Below, in pieces: positions 8,377 through 16,941 of a stretch of DNA of 64,000 bases (position 1 is its first letter; every line of letters begins with the position of its first letter). The DNA is from Actinobacteria bacterium OV320 (GTDB lineage Bacteria; Actinomycetota; Actinomycetes; Streptomycetales; Streptomycetaceae), in NCBI GenBank assembly GCA_001298545.1, contig LJCX01000027.1, positions 744,001 through 808,000 on the forward strand, in the 5' to 3' direction. The notes beneath the pieces were generated by a model. It ran no database searches and was not told the origin of the DNA. It saw only the letters and a program-made list of their open reading frames with translations. Position numbers and translations under genes: made by a program.

Positions 8377-9054
8377 TCAGGACTTGGGGCGGTCGTGATA
8401 CGAACGCCGGGTGTGCTCGGCGTGTTCACGCATCAGCCGGGTGGCCGACTGCTCGTCGTGGGCGGCGATCGCCGCGATCAGGTCGCGGTGCTCGATCCAG
8501 GACTGATGACCGCGCTGCCGGGCGATCGGCGTGTAGTACCAGCGCACCCGGCGGTCCACCTGGGCCGCCAGTTCGGCGAGCACCGCGTTGCCCGCGAGCT
8601 CGATGATCTTCGCGTGGAAGCGGGCGTTCAGGGCGACCGCGGTGTCCACGTCGTCACCGGCCACGGCCAGCATGCCCTGGGCCAGGATCTCGTCCAGGGC
8701 CTCGATGCCCGCCTTGTCCGCGCGCGCCGCGGCGAGCCGGGCGGCCTCCGCCTCCAACAGCGTGCGCACGGTGAGGAGTTGATCAGCCTCGTCCTCGGTC
8801 GGCTCGTGCACGAACGCGCCCTGGGCGGGCCTGAGATCCACCCAGCCCTCGGTGTTCAGCCGCTGGAGCGCCTCACGCACCGGCTGCCGTGAGACGCCGA
8901 GGTGCGTGGCGAGTTCGCTCTCGACGAGATGCTGGCCGGGCTGGAGGGCGCGCGTGGTGATGAGTTCGAGCAGTGCCTCGTAGACGCGGTCGCGCAGCGG
9001 GCCGGGGCGTTCGAGTTTGGGCACCGCGCCCTGCGGCAGTCCTGTCGACAACAT
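8377..9054 (-). CDS. GntR family transcriptional regulator, FCD subfamily
   Basis: 225 residues from the ATG at 9052-9054, which has GGAGGGGG eight bases upstream; a longer frame starting 17 codons earlier lacks a ribosome site. The winged helix occupies about residues 15-80 (LRDRVYEALLELITTRALQPG, ELATHLGVSRQPVREALQRL), followed by the helical FCD ligand domain with ALNARFHAKIIELAGN and the metal-binding Asp/His pattern up to AHDEQSATRLMREHAEHTR. FCD regulators respond to organic acids. A complex dyad with CTGT-NN-ACAG words lies upstream of it, and similar words lie in the formate dehydrogenase/carrier divergent promoter, so it may regulate itself and that locus. Confidence 0.93.
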   Translation of the reverse strand: MLSTGLPQGAVPKLERPGPLRDRVYEALLELITTRALQPGQHLVESELATHLGVSRQPVREALQRLNTEGWVDLRPAQGAFVHEPTEDEADQLLTVRTLLEAEAARLAAARADKAGIEALDEILAQGMLAVAGDDVDTAVALNARFHAKIIELAGNAVLAELAAQVDRRVRWYYTPIARQRGHQSWIEHRDLIAAIAAHDEQSATRLMREHAEHTRRSYHDRPKS

Positions 9055-9106
9055 CGGTCGGTCCCCCTCCTGGGCAACACCGGGCAACTGCAACCGGAAA
9101 GCCACA

Positions 9107-9181
9107 TATCGATTGACGTACTCGGCTGTCCGCAGCCGGTCGACTGTCTACAGCCGAGTATCGATTGTCTTTCGTCTACAG
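9107..9181. promoter_or_regulatory. Operator/promoter region of the GntR regulator
   Basis: An 11-bp inverted repeat, TACTCGGCTGT (9119-9129) and ACAGCCGAGTA (9150-9160), is flanked by a direct repeat TATCGATTG at 9107-9115 and 9159-9167. CTGTCTACAG lies at 9144-9153 and GTCTACAG at 9174-9181. The CTGT-NN-ACAG dyad is the type of site bound by FCD-type GntR proteins and resembles the palindrome at 12098-12113. Confidence 0.55.
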
Positions 9182-9282
9182 TCTACGGCGCACAGTAGCC
9201 AGAGCCGGGCACAGTCGATCGCGTCACACTACGCCGCGCCCCACCCGCGGGAATCCACCCGAGACCGCGCCCCACCCTCACC

Positions 9283-10230
9283 TCACGGGCAGCGCACGAC
9301 CTGTCCCGCGTACGACAGGTTGCCGCCGAAGCCGAACAGCAGTACCGGGTCCCCCGTGGAGACGGCGCCCTGCTCTACGAGCTTGGAGAAAGCGAGCGGG
9401 ATGCTGGCCGCGGACGTGTTACCCGATTCGGTGACGTCACGCGCGACCACCGCGTTGACGGCGCCGATCTTCTGCGCGAGGGGTTCGATGATGCGCAGGT
9501 TCGCCTGGTGCAGGACGACGGCGGCGAGGTCCGCGGGGGTCAGGCCCGCCCGCTCGCAGGCCTGTCGCGCCAGCGGCGGCAACTGGGTGGTGGCCCAGCG
9601 GTAGACGCTCTGCCCCTCCTGCGCGAACCGCGCCGGCTGACCCTCGATACGTACCGCGTGCCCCATCTCGGGCAGCGAGCCCCACAGCACCGGCGAGATG
9701 CCGGGCTCCACTCCGTCGGGACAGGCCTCGATCACGGCGGCGCCCGCTCCGTCGCCCACGAGCACGCAGGTCGTGCGGTCGCTCCAGTCGGTCACCTCGG
9801 ACATCTTGTCGGCGCCGATGACCAGGGCACGGGTCGCGGCGCCCGCGCGGACCGTGTGGTCGGCGGTGGCCAGCGCGTGGGTGAAACCGGCGCAGACGAC
9901 GTTGATGTCCATCGCGGCCGGCTGCGGGATGCCGAGACGGGCGGCGACCCGGGCTGCCATGTTCGGCGAGCGGTCGACGGCCGTGGAGGTCGCGACCAGC
10001 ACCAGGTCGATGTCACTCGGCGCGAGGCCGGCCGCCGCGAGCGCCTTGGCGGCGGCGTGCGCGGCCAGCTCGTCCACGGGCTCGTCGGGGCCGGCGATGT
10101 GGCGCGTGCGGATGCCCACCCGGCTCCTGATCCACTCGTCACTCGTGTCGACCAGGCCCGCCAGATCCTCGTTGGTGAGCACCTTGGCGGGCTGGTAGTG
10201 GCCGACGGCGGCGATGCGCGAGCCGTTCAT
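9283..10230 (-). CDS. 3-oxoacyl-ACP synthase III family protein (FabH-like)
   Basis: 315 residues. The thiolase-fold catalytic triad is complete: Cys113 in NVVCAGFTHAL, His241 in VVLHQANLRI and Asn271 in ESGNTSAASIP. The N-terminus MNGSRIAAVGHYQPAKVLTN and VDTSDEWIRSRVGIRTRHIA are typical of FabH, which condenses an acyl-CoA starter with malonyl-ACP. No ACP or other fatty acid synthesis gene is adjacent, so it is not the housekeeping copy inside a fab operon. It stands alone between the GntR regulator and the MFS carrier genes, on their strand. It could make a specialised acyl product or a starter unit; the substrate is unknown. Confidence 0.9.
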   Translation of the reverse strand: MNGSRIAAVGHYQPAKVLTNEDLAGLVDTSDEWIRSRVGIRTRHIAGPDEPVDELAAHAAAKALAAAGLAPSDIDLVLVATSTAVDRSPNMAARVAARLGIPQPAAMDINVVCAGFTHALATADHTVRAGAATRALVIGADKMSEVTDWSDRTTCVLVGDGAGAAVIEACPDGVEPGISPVLWGSLPEMGHAVRIEGQPARFAQEGQSVYRWATTQLPPLARQACERAGLTPADLAAVVLHQANLRIIEPLAQKIGAVNAVVARDVTESGNTSAASIPLAFSKLVEQGAVSTGDPVLLFGFGGNLSYAGQVVRCP

Positions 10231-10421
10231 TGGGGGGTCCCCTCGTTGCCTTGGGTAGCGGGATCCACCAGTCTGATCAGTGACTCACGGGTACGAGGGC
10301 GCGTGAAGCGACAGGAAACCGGTTCCCGGGTTGTCGGCTTCCCCATAGCCCTCGGACGCCCGAGCAACCGCCGAACGCATACCCGCCGTACACCCGCCCC
10401 CCGAGAAACACTGCTACCCGG

Positions 10422-10559
10422 TTACTTCGTGAACAGCTGCGTCGCCTTCTGTACCAGCTCATAGAGCCCGTAGGTCAGCGGTGCGCCCACCCACAGCCAG
10501 GCGAAGGCGATCAGTGGGCGCCTGTCAGGCTGCGGACTCGGGCTGCTGTCGTTCGACAT
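10422..10559 (-). CDS. Small single-span protein, MFS transporter small subunit
   Basis: 45 residues from the ATG at 10557-10559, chosen because GGAGG lies six bases upstream. A Ser/Pro-rich head of 15 residues is followed by one membrane helix (about residues 16-36, AFAWLWVGAPLTYGLYELV) and a short basic tail. It overlaps the 3' end of the MFS gene by 35 bp in another frame, so translation is coupled. Proteins of this kind are annotated as the small subunit of OFA-type MFS carriers. Its position makes a role as an accessory subunit of the adjacent carrier likely, but that is inference. Confidence 0.75.
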   Translation of the reverse strand: MSNDSSPSPQPDRRPLIAFAWLWVGAPLTYGLYELVQKATQLFTK

Positions 10560-11862
10560 CGGCGGCCTCCCTCTGAGCGGGGACATGGTGGTGGCGGGCG
10601 TGGACGGGCCGGACGAGTTCATTGGCGACGAAGCCGACGGCCAGCAGCCCGATCATGATGAACAGGGACAGGGTGTAGAGGGACGAGCCGTGCTTTCCGG
10701 CATCCTCCTGCCGGTCGGCGATCCAGTTTACGATCAGCGGACCGAGCACGCCCGCGGTGGACCAGGCGGTGAGCAGCCGTCCGTGGATCGCGCCGACCTG
10801 GTAGGCCCCGAACAGGTCCTTCAGATAGGCGGGGATCGTCGCGAAGCCGCCGCCGTAGAAGGAGAGGATCACCAGCGCGCACAGCACGAACAGGGGTTTC
10901 GACGAGTCGCCGATCAGCGCGATGAGGGCGTACATCAGGGCACCGACACCCAGGTACACCCGGTAGATGTTCTTGCGTCCGATCAGGTCGGAGGTCGACG
11001 ACCAACCGATCCGGCCCGCCATGTTCGCCGCGGACAGCAGGGCGACGAAGCCGGCGGCCGCGGACACCGAAACCGGGGTGGAGGTGTCGGCGAAGAAGTC
11101 CGTGATCATCGGGGCGGCCTTCTCCAGGATGCCGATACCCGCGGTCACGTTCATGCAGAGCACGACCCACAGGCACCAGAACTGCGGAGTGCGCACCGCC
11201 CTGCTCGCCGAGACCTGGACGCCCTCGACGGCGCTGGGCCCGCCCGCGACCGGTTGCGCGCCGCGCGGCACCCGCACCAGCAGGACACCCAGCGTCATGA
11301 ATACCGCATACGAAAGCCCGTGTACGAGGAACGCGAGGGCGATGCCGGAGCTGTCGGATCCGAACGACTCCAGCATCTGCGCCGACCAGGGCGAGGCGAT
11401 GAGTGCGCCGCCGCCGAAGCCCATGATGGCGATGCCGGTGGCCATACCGGGCCGGTCCGGGAACCACTTGATCAGTGTGGAGACGGGTGAGATGTAACCG
11501 ATACCGAGGCCGATTCCACCGACGAAGCCGTAGCCGAGGACGATCAGCCAGTACTGCTCGGTGGCGGCCCCGAGCGCGGAGATCAGGAAACCGGACGAGA
11601 AACAGACCAGGGCTACGGTCATCGCCCAGCGCGGTCCGTTGCGCTCGACCAGCGTGCCGCCGAAAGCGGCGGACAGACCGAGCATGACGATGGCGAGCTG
11701 GAAGGGGAGCGCGCTCTGGGTGCCGCTGAGGCCGAGCGAGGATTCCAGCGGAGGCTTGAACACGGACCACGCGTAGGCCTGGCCGATGGAGAGATGGACC
11801 GAGAGAGCGGCCGGGGGGACGAGCCAGCGGCTCCAACCGGCCGGTGCGACAGGGGGACTCAT
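10525..11862 (-). CDS. MFS transporter, oxalate/formate antiporter (OFA) type
   Basis: 445 residues from the ATG at 11860-11862. Twelve hydrophobic segments, with the first helix motif SIGQAYAWSVFKPPLE that is characteristic of the OFA group, GYGFVGGIGLGIGYISPVSTLIKWFPDRPGMATGIAIMGFGGG in the first half and GRIGWSSTSDLIGRKNIYRVY between helices 8 and 9. OFA carriers exchange small carboxylates such as oxalate and formate. Divergent transcription from a formate dehydrogenase operon, with a shared putative operator region, supports a formate or related monocarboxylate substrate. Its 3' end overlaps the small-subunit gene. The open frame continues far upstream of this start but that part is antisense to the divergent genes. 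Confidence 0.92.
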   Translation of the reverse strand: MSPPVAPAGWSRWLVPPAALSVHLSIGQAYAWSVFKPPLESSLGLSGTQSALPFQLAIVMLGLSAAFGGTLVERNGPRWAMTVALVCFSSGFLISALGAATEQYWLIVLGYGFVGGIGLGIGYISPVSTLIKWFPDRPGMATGIAIMGFGGGALIASPWSAQMLESFGSDSSGIALAFLVHGLSYAVFMTLGVLLVRVPRGAQPVAGGPSAVEGVQVSASRAVRTPQFWCLWVVLCMNVTAGIGILEKAAPMITDFFADTSTPVSVSAAAGFVALLSAANMAGRIGWSSTSDLIGRKNIYRVYLGVGALMYALIALIGDSSKPLFVLCALVILSFYGGGFATIPAYLKDLFGAYQVGAIHGRLLTAWSTAGVLGPLIVNWIADRQEDAGKHGSSLYTLSLFIMIGLLAVGFVANELVRPVHARHHHVPAQREAADVERQQPESAA

Positions 11863-11908
11863 GAGTCCTGAACGGTAGGAAGCGACGCGGGCGTTGAAAA
11901 GGCAGCGC

Positions 11909-11919
11909 GTCGACAGTAT
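11909..11919 (-). promoter_or_regulatory. Half-site of the putative GntR operator
   Basis: Read on the minus strand this is ATACTGTCGAC, matching ten of the first 11 bases of the palindrome at 12098-12113 (ATACTGTAGAC). It lies 47 bp upstream of the MFS start codon. Confidence 0.4.
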
Positions 11920-12097
11920 GCGGTGAACGGTATCCAGGCTGCGCCGAACGGTCGGACCGACCGGTTTCCGTAACCGCTTCCGAGGTCGTTCCCGGCCCTC
12001 GCCCGTTCCTCGCCCCTTCCTCGTCCGTTCCCCACACTGCCCCCGAGCTTGCCCGAACCGCCTGGACGCTGCGCGAACCCTTGCCGCCCCATCCTCC

Positions 12098-12113
12098 ATA
12101 CTGTAGACAATAT
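12098..12113. promoter_or_regulatory. Palindromic operator over the formate dehydrogenase promoter
   Basis: ATACTGT-AG-ACAATAT is an inverted repeat with one mismatched pair besides its centre. It covers the predicted -10 box of the rightward operon and shares the CTGT-NN-ACA core with the region upstream of the GntR gene. Repression at this position would block RNA polymerase. Confidence 0.55.
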
Positions 12114-12171
12114 TTCGTCGACAGGATTCGACAGTTCCTCGGTACCCTCGACCGAACGGAGCTCCCTCGCA

Positions 12172-13143
12172 ATGAAAGTCGCAGTCCTCGGCGCCGGTGC
12201 GATCGGCGCCTACGTCGGTGCAGCGCTCCACCGCGCCGGCGCCGACGTGCATCTCGTCGCCCGTGGACCGCATCTCGCGGCCATGAGGCGGGACGGAGTG
12301 CGGGTGCTCAGTCCGCGCGGCGACTTCACCGCCCGCGCCCACGCCACCGACGACCCGGGCGAGATCGGCCCGGTCGACTTCGTCCTCCTGGGCCTCAAGG
12401 CCAACTCGTACGCGGCGTGCGGGCCGCTGATCGAACCCCTGCTGCACGACTCCACCGCGGTGGTCGCCGCCCAGAACGGCATCCCCTGGTGGTACTTCCA
12501 CCGCCACGGCGGCCCCTACGACGGACAGCGCATCGAGAGTGTGGACCCGGACGGCGCGGTCAGTGCGGTGCTCGCGCCCGAACGGGCCGTCGGTTGTGTG
12601 GTCTACGCGGCCACCGAGCTCGAAGGGCCGGGCGTCGTACGTCACTTGGAAGGAACCCGGTTCTCCGTCGGCGAGCCCGACCGCAGCGTCTCGACCCGCT
12701 GTCTGGCCTTCAGCGAGGCCATGCAGGCCGGCGGGCTGAAGTGCCCGGTGGAACCGGCCCTGCGCAACGACATCTGGCTCAAGCTGCTGGGCAACATCTC
12801 CTTCAATCCGATCAGCGCGCTGGCCCGCGCCACCATGCGGCAGATGTGCCTGCACGGCGGTACCCGCCAGGTCATCGAGACGATGATGCGCGAGACGCTC
12901 GCGGTCGCCGAGGCTCTGGGCTGCGAGGTGGGCGTCTCCATCGAGCGTCGGCTCGCGGGCGCGGAGAAGGTCGGCGACCACCGCACGTCCACGCTCCAGG
13001 ACCTGGAGCGCGGCAAGCCGCTCGAACTCGACGTGCTCCTGTCGGCCGTCGTCGAGTTGGCGGAGATCACCGGCGTGGAGGTGCCCACCCTGCGCACCGT
13101 GCACGCCATCTCGGACCTGCTCGCGCTGAGGAGTGCCGCATGA
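12172..13143 (+). CDS. 2-dehydropantoate 2-reductase (PanE/ApbA) family protein
   Basis: 323 residues from the ATG at 12172, with GGAG about ten bases upstream. MKVAVLGAGAIGAYVGAALH is the NADP-binding Rossmann loop. The middle has the family motif LGLKANSYAACGPLIEPLL with its conserved Lys, and the C-terminal ketopantoate reductase domain has NDIWLKLLGNISFNPISAL and KPLELDVLLSAVVELAEITGVEVPTL. The family reduces 2-keto acids to 2-hydroxy acids with NADPH. As first gene of a formate dehydrogenase operon it probably acts on some other 2-keto acid rather than in pantothenate synthesis; no other pantothenate gene is nearby. Confidence 0.88.
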   Translation: MKVAVLGAGAIGAYVGAALHRAGADVHLVARGPHLAAMRRDGVRVLSPRGDFTARAHATDDPGEIGPVDFVLLGLKANSYAACGPLIEPLLHDSTAVVAAQNGIPWWYFHRHGGPYDGQRIESVDPDGAVSAVLAPERAVGCVVYAATELEGPGVVRHLEGTRFSVGEPDRSVSTRCLAFSEAMQAGGLKCPVEPALRNDIWLKLLGNISFNPISALARATMRQMCLHGGTRQVIETMMRETLAVAEALGCEVGVSIERRLAGAEKVGDHRTSTLQDLERGKPLELDVLLSAVVELAEITGVEVPTLRTVHAISDLLALRSAA

Positions 13144-13159
13144 TCGCTGGGGAGCACGT

Positions 13160-15085
13160 ATGAGGAAACGCGACCGGACCCCGAAGACCTACACCCGGCT
13201 CACCCGACCGCTCGTCAGGGACTCCCGCAACGAACCCTTTCGGGAGGCGAGTTGGGAAGAGGCGCTGGAGCGCACCGCGCGGGGCCTGGAGCGCAACCGC
13301 GACGCGTTCGGCATGTTCTCCTGCGCCCGCGCGACCAACGAGATGAACTATGTGGCGCAGAAGTTCGCCCGGGTCGTCATGGGCACCAACAACGTCGACT
13401 CGTGCAACCGGACCTGCCACGCGCCGAGCGTCGCCGGCCTGTCGGCGGCCTTCGGCTCCGGTGGCGGGACGTCGTCGTACGAGGAGATCGAGCACACCGA
13501 CGTCATCGTGATGTGGGGGTCCAACGCGCGTTTCGCGCATCCGATCTTCTTCCAGCACGTGCTGAAGGGGGTCAGGAACGGCGCCCGGATGTACGCGGTC
13601 GACCCGCGCCGGACGTCGACGGCCGAGTGGGCGGACAGTTGGCTCGGCCTCAACGTCGGCACGGACATCCCGATGGCGCACGCGATCGGCCGCGAGATCA
13701 TCCACGCGGGTCTGGTCAACGAGGCGTTCGTGGAACGCGCGACCAGTGACTTCGAGGCGTTCAAGGTGCTCGTGGAGCCCTGGACGCTGTCCCTGGCGGA
13801 GAAGGTGACGGGCGTACCGGCCGCCGCCATCAGGGAGTTGGCGCATGCCTACGCCCGCGCCGAGCGTGCCCAACTGTGCTGGACGCTCGGCATCACCGAG
13901 CACCACAACGGCACGGACAACGTGCGCGCGCTCATCAATCTCTCGCTGCTGACCGGGCACGTGGGCCGCTACGGCTCCGGCCTTCAGCCGCTGCGCGGGC
14001 AGAACAACGTCCAGGGCGGTGGCGACATGGGCGCGATCCCCAACCGCCTCCCCGGGTTCCAGGACATCCTCGACCCCGATGCCCGGCTGAAGTTCGAGTC
14101 CGCCTGGGACACCGTCATCCAGCCGCACTACGGACTGAATCTCACGGAGATGTTCGAAGCGATGGAGGAGGGCTCGCTGAAGGCCGTCTACTGCATCGGC
14201 GAGAACCCCGCCCAGTCGGAGGCGGACAGCGACCAGGCCGTACGCCGTATGCGGTCCCTCGACTTCCTCGTCGTGCAGGACATCTTCCTCACGAAGACCG
14301 CCGAGCTGGCGGACGTGGTGCTGCCCGCCACGGCCGGCTGGGCGGAGACCGACGGCACAACGACCAACAGTGAGCGCAGGGTTCAGCGGGTGCGGCGCGC
14401 CGTGACGCCGCCCGGCGAGGCGCGCGAGGACATCGACATCCTCTGCGACCTGGCGACTCGGCTCGGCCACGGATGGAAGTACGCGGACGCCGAGGCCGTC
14501 TGGAACGAGCTCAGGTCGGTGTCCCCGGACCACTACGGGATGACGTACGACCGGCTGGAGATGCATCAGGGCATCCAGTGGCCGTGCCCGAGCATCGACG
14601 GACTCGAACCCGCGCACCTGCACGGGCGTTTGTGGGAGCGGGATCCAGAACTTCGGGGGCGGCGGGCGCCGTTCGGAATTGTCCGGCACGATCCCCCGGT
14701 CGACCTCACGGACGAGGATTACCCGATCCGGCTGACGACCGGGCGGCGACTCGACTCCTACAACACCGGTGTGCAGAGCGGGAGTTTCGCCTCCCCCCTG
14801 CGTCGCGGCGAGTACGTCGAGCTGTGCCCGGAGGACGCGGAGCACTACGGGATCGTCGTAGGCGAGGAGGTCCGGGTGAGCTCACGGCGCGGATCCGTGG
14901 TCGCGCCGGTCTGGATCGACACCGCACTGCGACCCGGCCTCGCCTTCATGACCATGCACTTTCCCGACGAGGTGGACACCAACCAGCTGACGATCGAGGC
15001 GAATTGCCCGATCGCGGGTACGGCGGAGTTCAAGGCGTCGGCGATCCGGATCGAGAAGCTCCCGGCCCCGACCTACGTGAGGTGA
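13160..15085 (+). CDS. Formate dehydrogenase alpha subunit, catalytic molybdopterin part (split gene)
   Basis: 641 residues from the ATG at 13160 with GGGGAG upstream. It is a bis-MGD oxidoreductase that begins at RLTRPLVRD, the segment that in normal alpha subunits follows the N-terminal Fe4S4 domain; that domain is missing here and is found at the end of the gene at 16942-17802. Cys86-His87 in SCNRTCHAPSVAGL aligns with the catalytic Sec/Cys-His of formate dehydrogenases, so this is a Cys enzyme. MGTNNVDS, LRGQNNVQGGGDMG and GENPAQSEADSDQ bind the cofactor; the molydopterin dinucleotide-binding domain (LTTGRRLDSYNTGVQSG) fills the last 120 residues. It oxidises formate to CO2 in the cytoplasm and passes electrons to the NuoEF-like fusion. 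It lies 16 bp after the reductase gene and 4 bp before the next. Confidence 0.93.
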   Translation: MRKRDRTPKTYTRLTRPLVRDSRNEPFREASWEEALERTARGLERNRDAFGMFSCARATNEMNYVAQKFARVVMGTNNVDSCNRTCHAPSVAGLSAAFGSGGGTSSYEEIEHTDVIVMWGSNARFAHPIFFQHVLKGVRNGARMYAVDPRRTSTAEWADSWLGLNVGTDIPMAHAIGREIIHAGLVNEAFVERATSDFEAFKVLVEPWTLSLAEKVTGVPAAAIRELAHAYARAERAQLCWTLGITEHHNGTDNVRALINLSLLTGHVGRYGSGLQPLRGQNNVQGGGDMGAIPNRLPGFQDILDPDARLKFESAWDTVIQPHYGLNLTEMFEAMEEGSLKAVYCIGENPAQSEADSDQAVRRMRSLDFLVVQDIFLTKTAELADVVLPATAGWAETDGTTTNSERRVQRVRRAVTPPGEAREDIDILCDLATRLGHGWKYADAEAVWNELRSVSPDHYGMTYDRLEMHQGIQWPCPSIDGLEPAHLHGRLWERDPELRGRRAPFGIVRHDPPVDLTDEDYPIRLTTGRRLDSYNTGVQSGSFASPLRRGEYVELCPEDAEHYGIVVGEEVRVSSRRGSVVAPVWIDTALRPGLAFMTMHFPDEVDTNQLTIEANCPIAGTAEFKASAIRIEKLPAPTYVR

Positions 15086-15089
15086 TGTC

Positions 15090-16913
15090 GTGGACCTGCA
15101 CTTCGGCGACAGTAAACCGACGGACGACGAACGGGCCGCCGTGGACGCCGTTTTCGGCCCACCCGAGTCCTCGTGGGAGGGCGCCGACCGTTGCGACGCG
15201 GACCTGCGGTGGGCGCGGGGCGGACGAGAGGCCCGGGACCGCCGTGACCTGCTGCTGCCGGGGCTGCACGCGATCAACGACCGAATCGGCTGGATCAGCG
15301 AGGGTGCCCTCGACTATCTGTGCCGCCGCCTGACCGTGCCTCCGGCGGAGGCCTACGGCGTCGCCACCTTCTATGCGATGTTCTCGGTCAAGCCGCGGCC
15401 GGCCACCGTGCTCCACGTGTGCACGGACCTCGCCTGCGCCGCCGCGGGCGCCCCCGCGCTGTGTGCCGGGATCGAGTCACGCCTGGGTACCGGCAGCGGG
15501 GTGTCCGTCGAGCGCAGCCCCTGCCTCGGCCTGTGCGAGCGCGCCCCGGCGGCACTCGCCGTCAGGGCCGGCGATCCGGTGCGTACGGCGGTGTCGGCGC
15601 CGGCGAGCGTCGAGGCGGCCGTACTCGCCGCGAGCGCCCCCGACTCGGCGCCCGAGGAGGAGCCCGCGGCGGGCGCGGTGCCCCAGGCAGGGGACCCGTC
15701 GCTGATCCTGCTGAACCGGGTCGGCGCGGTCGATCCGTCGTCGCTCGACGACTACCGGGCTCACGGCGGCTACACGGCCCTGCGCCGCGCCTTCGCGCTC
15801 GGCCCCGCCGGGGTCATCCGCGAGGTCACCGACTCCGGCCTGCTCGGTCGCGGTGGTGCCGCCTTCCCCACCGGACGCAAGTGGCAGGCGACGGCATCCC
15901 AGCCCGACCATCCGCACTACCTGGTGTGCAACGCGGACGAGTCGGAGCCGGGCACCTTCAAGGACCGCGTGCTCATGGAGGGCGACCCGTACGCGCTGGT
16001 GGAGGCGATGACGGTCGCGGCGTATGCGGTCGGCGCGCACAAGGGGTACCTGTACCTCCGCGGCGAGTATCCGCGCGCCCTGCATCGTATGCAATATGCC
16101 GTCGACTGTGCACGCGCTCGCGGTCTCCTCGGCGACGACATCCTCGGGCAGGGCTACGCCTTCGACATCGAGATCCGGCGAGGCGCCGGTGCGTACATCT
16201 GCGGCGAGGAGACAGCGCTGTTCAACTCCATCGAGGGGTACCGGGGCGAGCCGCGCTCGAAACCGCCGTTCCCCGTGGAGAGGGGCCTGTTCGGCAAGCC
16301 GACGGTCGAGAACAACGTGGAGACGCTGGTCAACGTCCTGCCGATCCTCACCCTGGGCGCTCCGGCCTACGCGGCGATCGGCACGCCCAGGTCCACCGGC
16401 CCCAAGCTGTTCTGCGTGTCGGGCGGCGTCGAGCACCCCGGCGTGTACGAACTCCCCTTCGGAGCGACGCTGGGCGAGCTCCTGACCCTCGCCGGGGTGC
16501 GCGAGAACCTGCGTGCCGTGCTCCTCGGCGGCGCGGCCGGCGGCTTCGTACGGCCCGACGAACTGGACATCCCGCTGACGTTCGAGGGCACCCGGGAGGC
16601 GGGCACGACGCTCGGTTCCGGGGTCGTGATGGCCTTCGACGACACCGTCCCGCTGCCCCGACTGCTGTTGCGCATCGCCGAGTTCTTCCGGGACGAGTCG
16701 TGCGGGCAGTGCGTGCCCTGCCGGGTCGGGACCGTACGGCAGGAGGAGGCGTTGCACCGGATCGCGGAACGGACCGGCACCGACGCCGCCACCGACATCG
16801 CCCTGCTGCGCGAGGTCGGCCGCGCCATGCGGGACGCCTCGATCTGCGGCCTGGGCCAGACCGCGTGGAACGCCGTGGAATCCGCCATCGACCGTCTGGG
16901 AGCGTACGAATGA
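15090..16913 (+). CDS. NuoE-NuoF fusion, NAD-reducing subunit of formate dehydrogenase
   Basis: 607 residues, GTG start. Residues 1-180 are a NuoE/FdsG-like thioredoxin-fold domain with the four 2Fe-2S ligands Cys111, Cys116, Cys145 and Cys149. An acidic Ala/Pro/Glu linker (about 181-200) leads to a NuoF/FdsB-like domain: GRGGAAFPTGRKW (253-265) and NADESEPGTFKDRV for FMN and NADH, GAGAYICGEETALFNSIEG, an SLBB segment, and the 4Fe-4S ligands Cys538, Cys541, Cys544 and Cys586. It takes electrons from the alpha subunit and reduces NAD+. Separate subunits elsewhere are fused here. It is the middle gene of the operon. Confidence 0.94.
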   Translation: MDLHFGDSKPTDDERAAVDAVFGPPESSWEGADRCDADLRWARGGREARDRRDLLLPGLHAINDRIGWISEGALDYLCRRLTVPPAEAYGVATFYAMFSVKPRPATVLHVCTDLACAAAGAPALCAGIESRLGTGSGVSVERSPCLGLCERAPAALAVRAGDPVRTAVSAPASVEAAVLAASAPDSAPEEEPAAGAVPQAGDPSLILLNRVGAVDPSSLDDYRAHGGYTALRRAFALGPAGVIREVTDSGLLGRGGAAFPTGRKWQATASQPDHPHYLVCNADESEPGTFKDRVLMEGDPYALVEAMTVAAYAVGAHKGYLYLRGEYPRALHRMQYAVDCARARGLLGDDILGQGYAFDIEIRRGAGAYICGEETALFNSIEGYRGEPRSKPPFPVERGLFGKPTVENNVETLVNVLPILTLGAPAYAAIGTPRSTGPKLFCVSGGVEHPGVYELPFGATLGELLTLAGVRENLRAVLLGGAAGGFVRPDELDIPLTFEGTREAGTTLGSGVVMAFDDTVPLPRLLLRIAEFFRDESCGQCVPCRVGTVRQEEALHRIAERTGTDAATDIALLREVGRAMRDASICGLGQTAWNAVESAIDRLGAYE

Positions 16914-16941
16914 CCGCGACCGTCCGCACAGGAGCCGCTCT

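Larger units (their letters stand above)
11863..12171. promoter_or_regulatory. Divergent promoter region of carrier and formate dehydrogenase operon
   Basis: 309 bp between two divergent start codons, with no gene in it. For the rightward operon, TTGCCG (12081-12086) and TAGACA (12104-12109) are spaced 17 bp and form a plausible promoter. Its -10 box lies inside the palindrome at 12098-12113. On the leftward side a matching half-site lies at 11909-11919. The middle is C-rich and shows nothing else I can name. Confidence 0.6.

Noticed and set aside
10314..10327. GGAAACCGGTTCCC near-palindrome as an operator of the FabH-like gene
   Set aside because: Nearly the same word occurs inside coding sequence near 25374-25385 and 44690-44703, so it is probably chance in GC-rich DNA.
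11863..13104. Upstream extension of the MFS reading frame on the minus strand
   Set aside because: It runs antisense through the PanE-like gene and the divergent promoter, and the carrier has a natural start at 11862.
13160..15085. Selenocysteine formate dehydrogenase
   Set aside because: The catalytic position is a normal Cys codon (Cys86), and there is no in-frame TGA.
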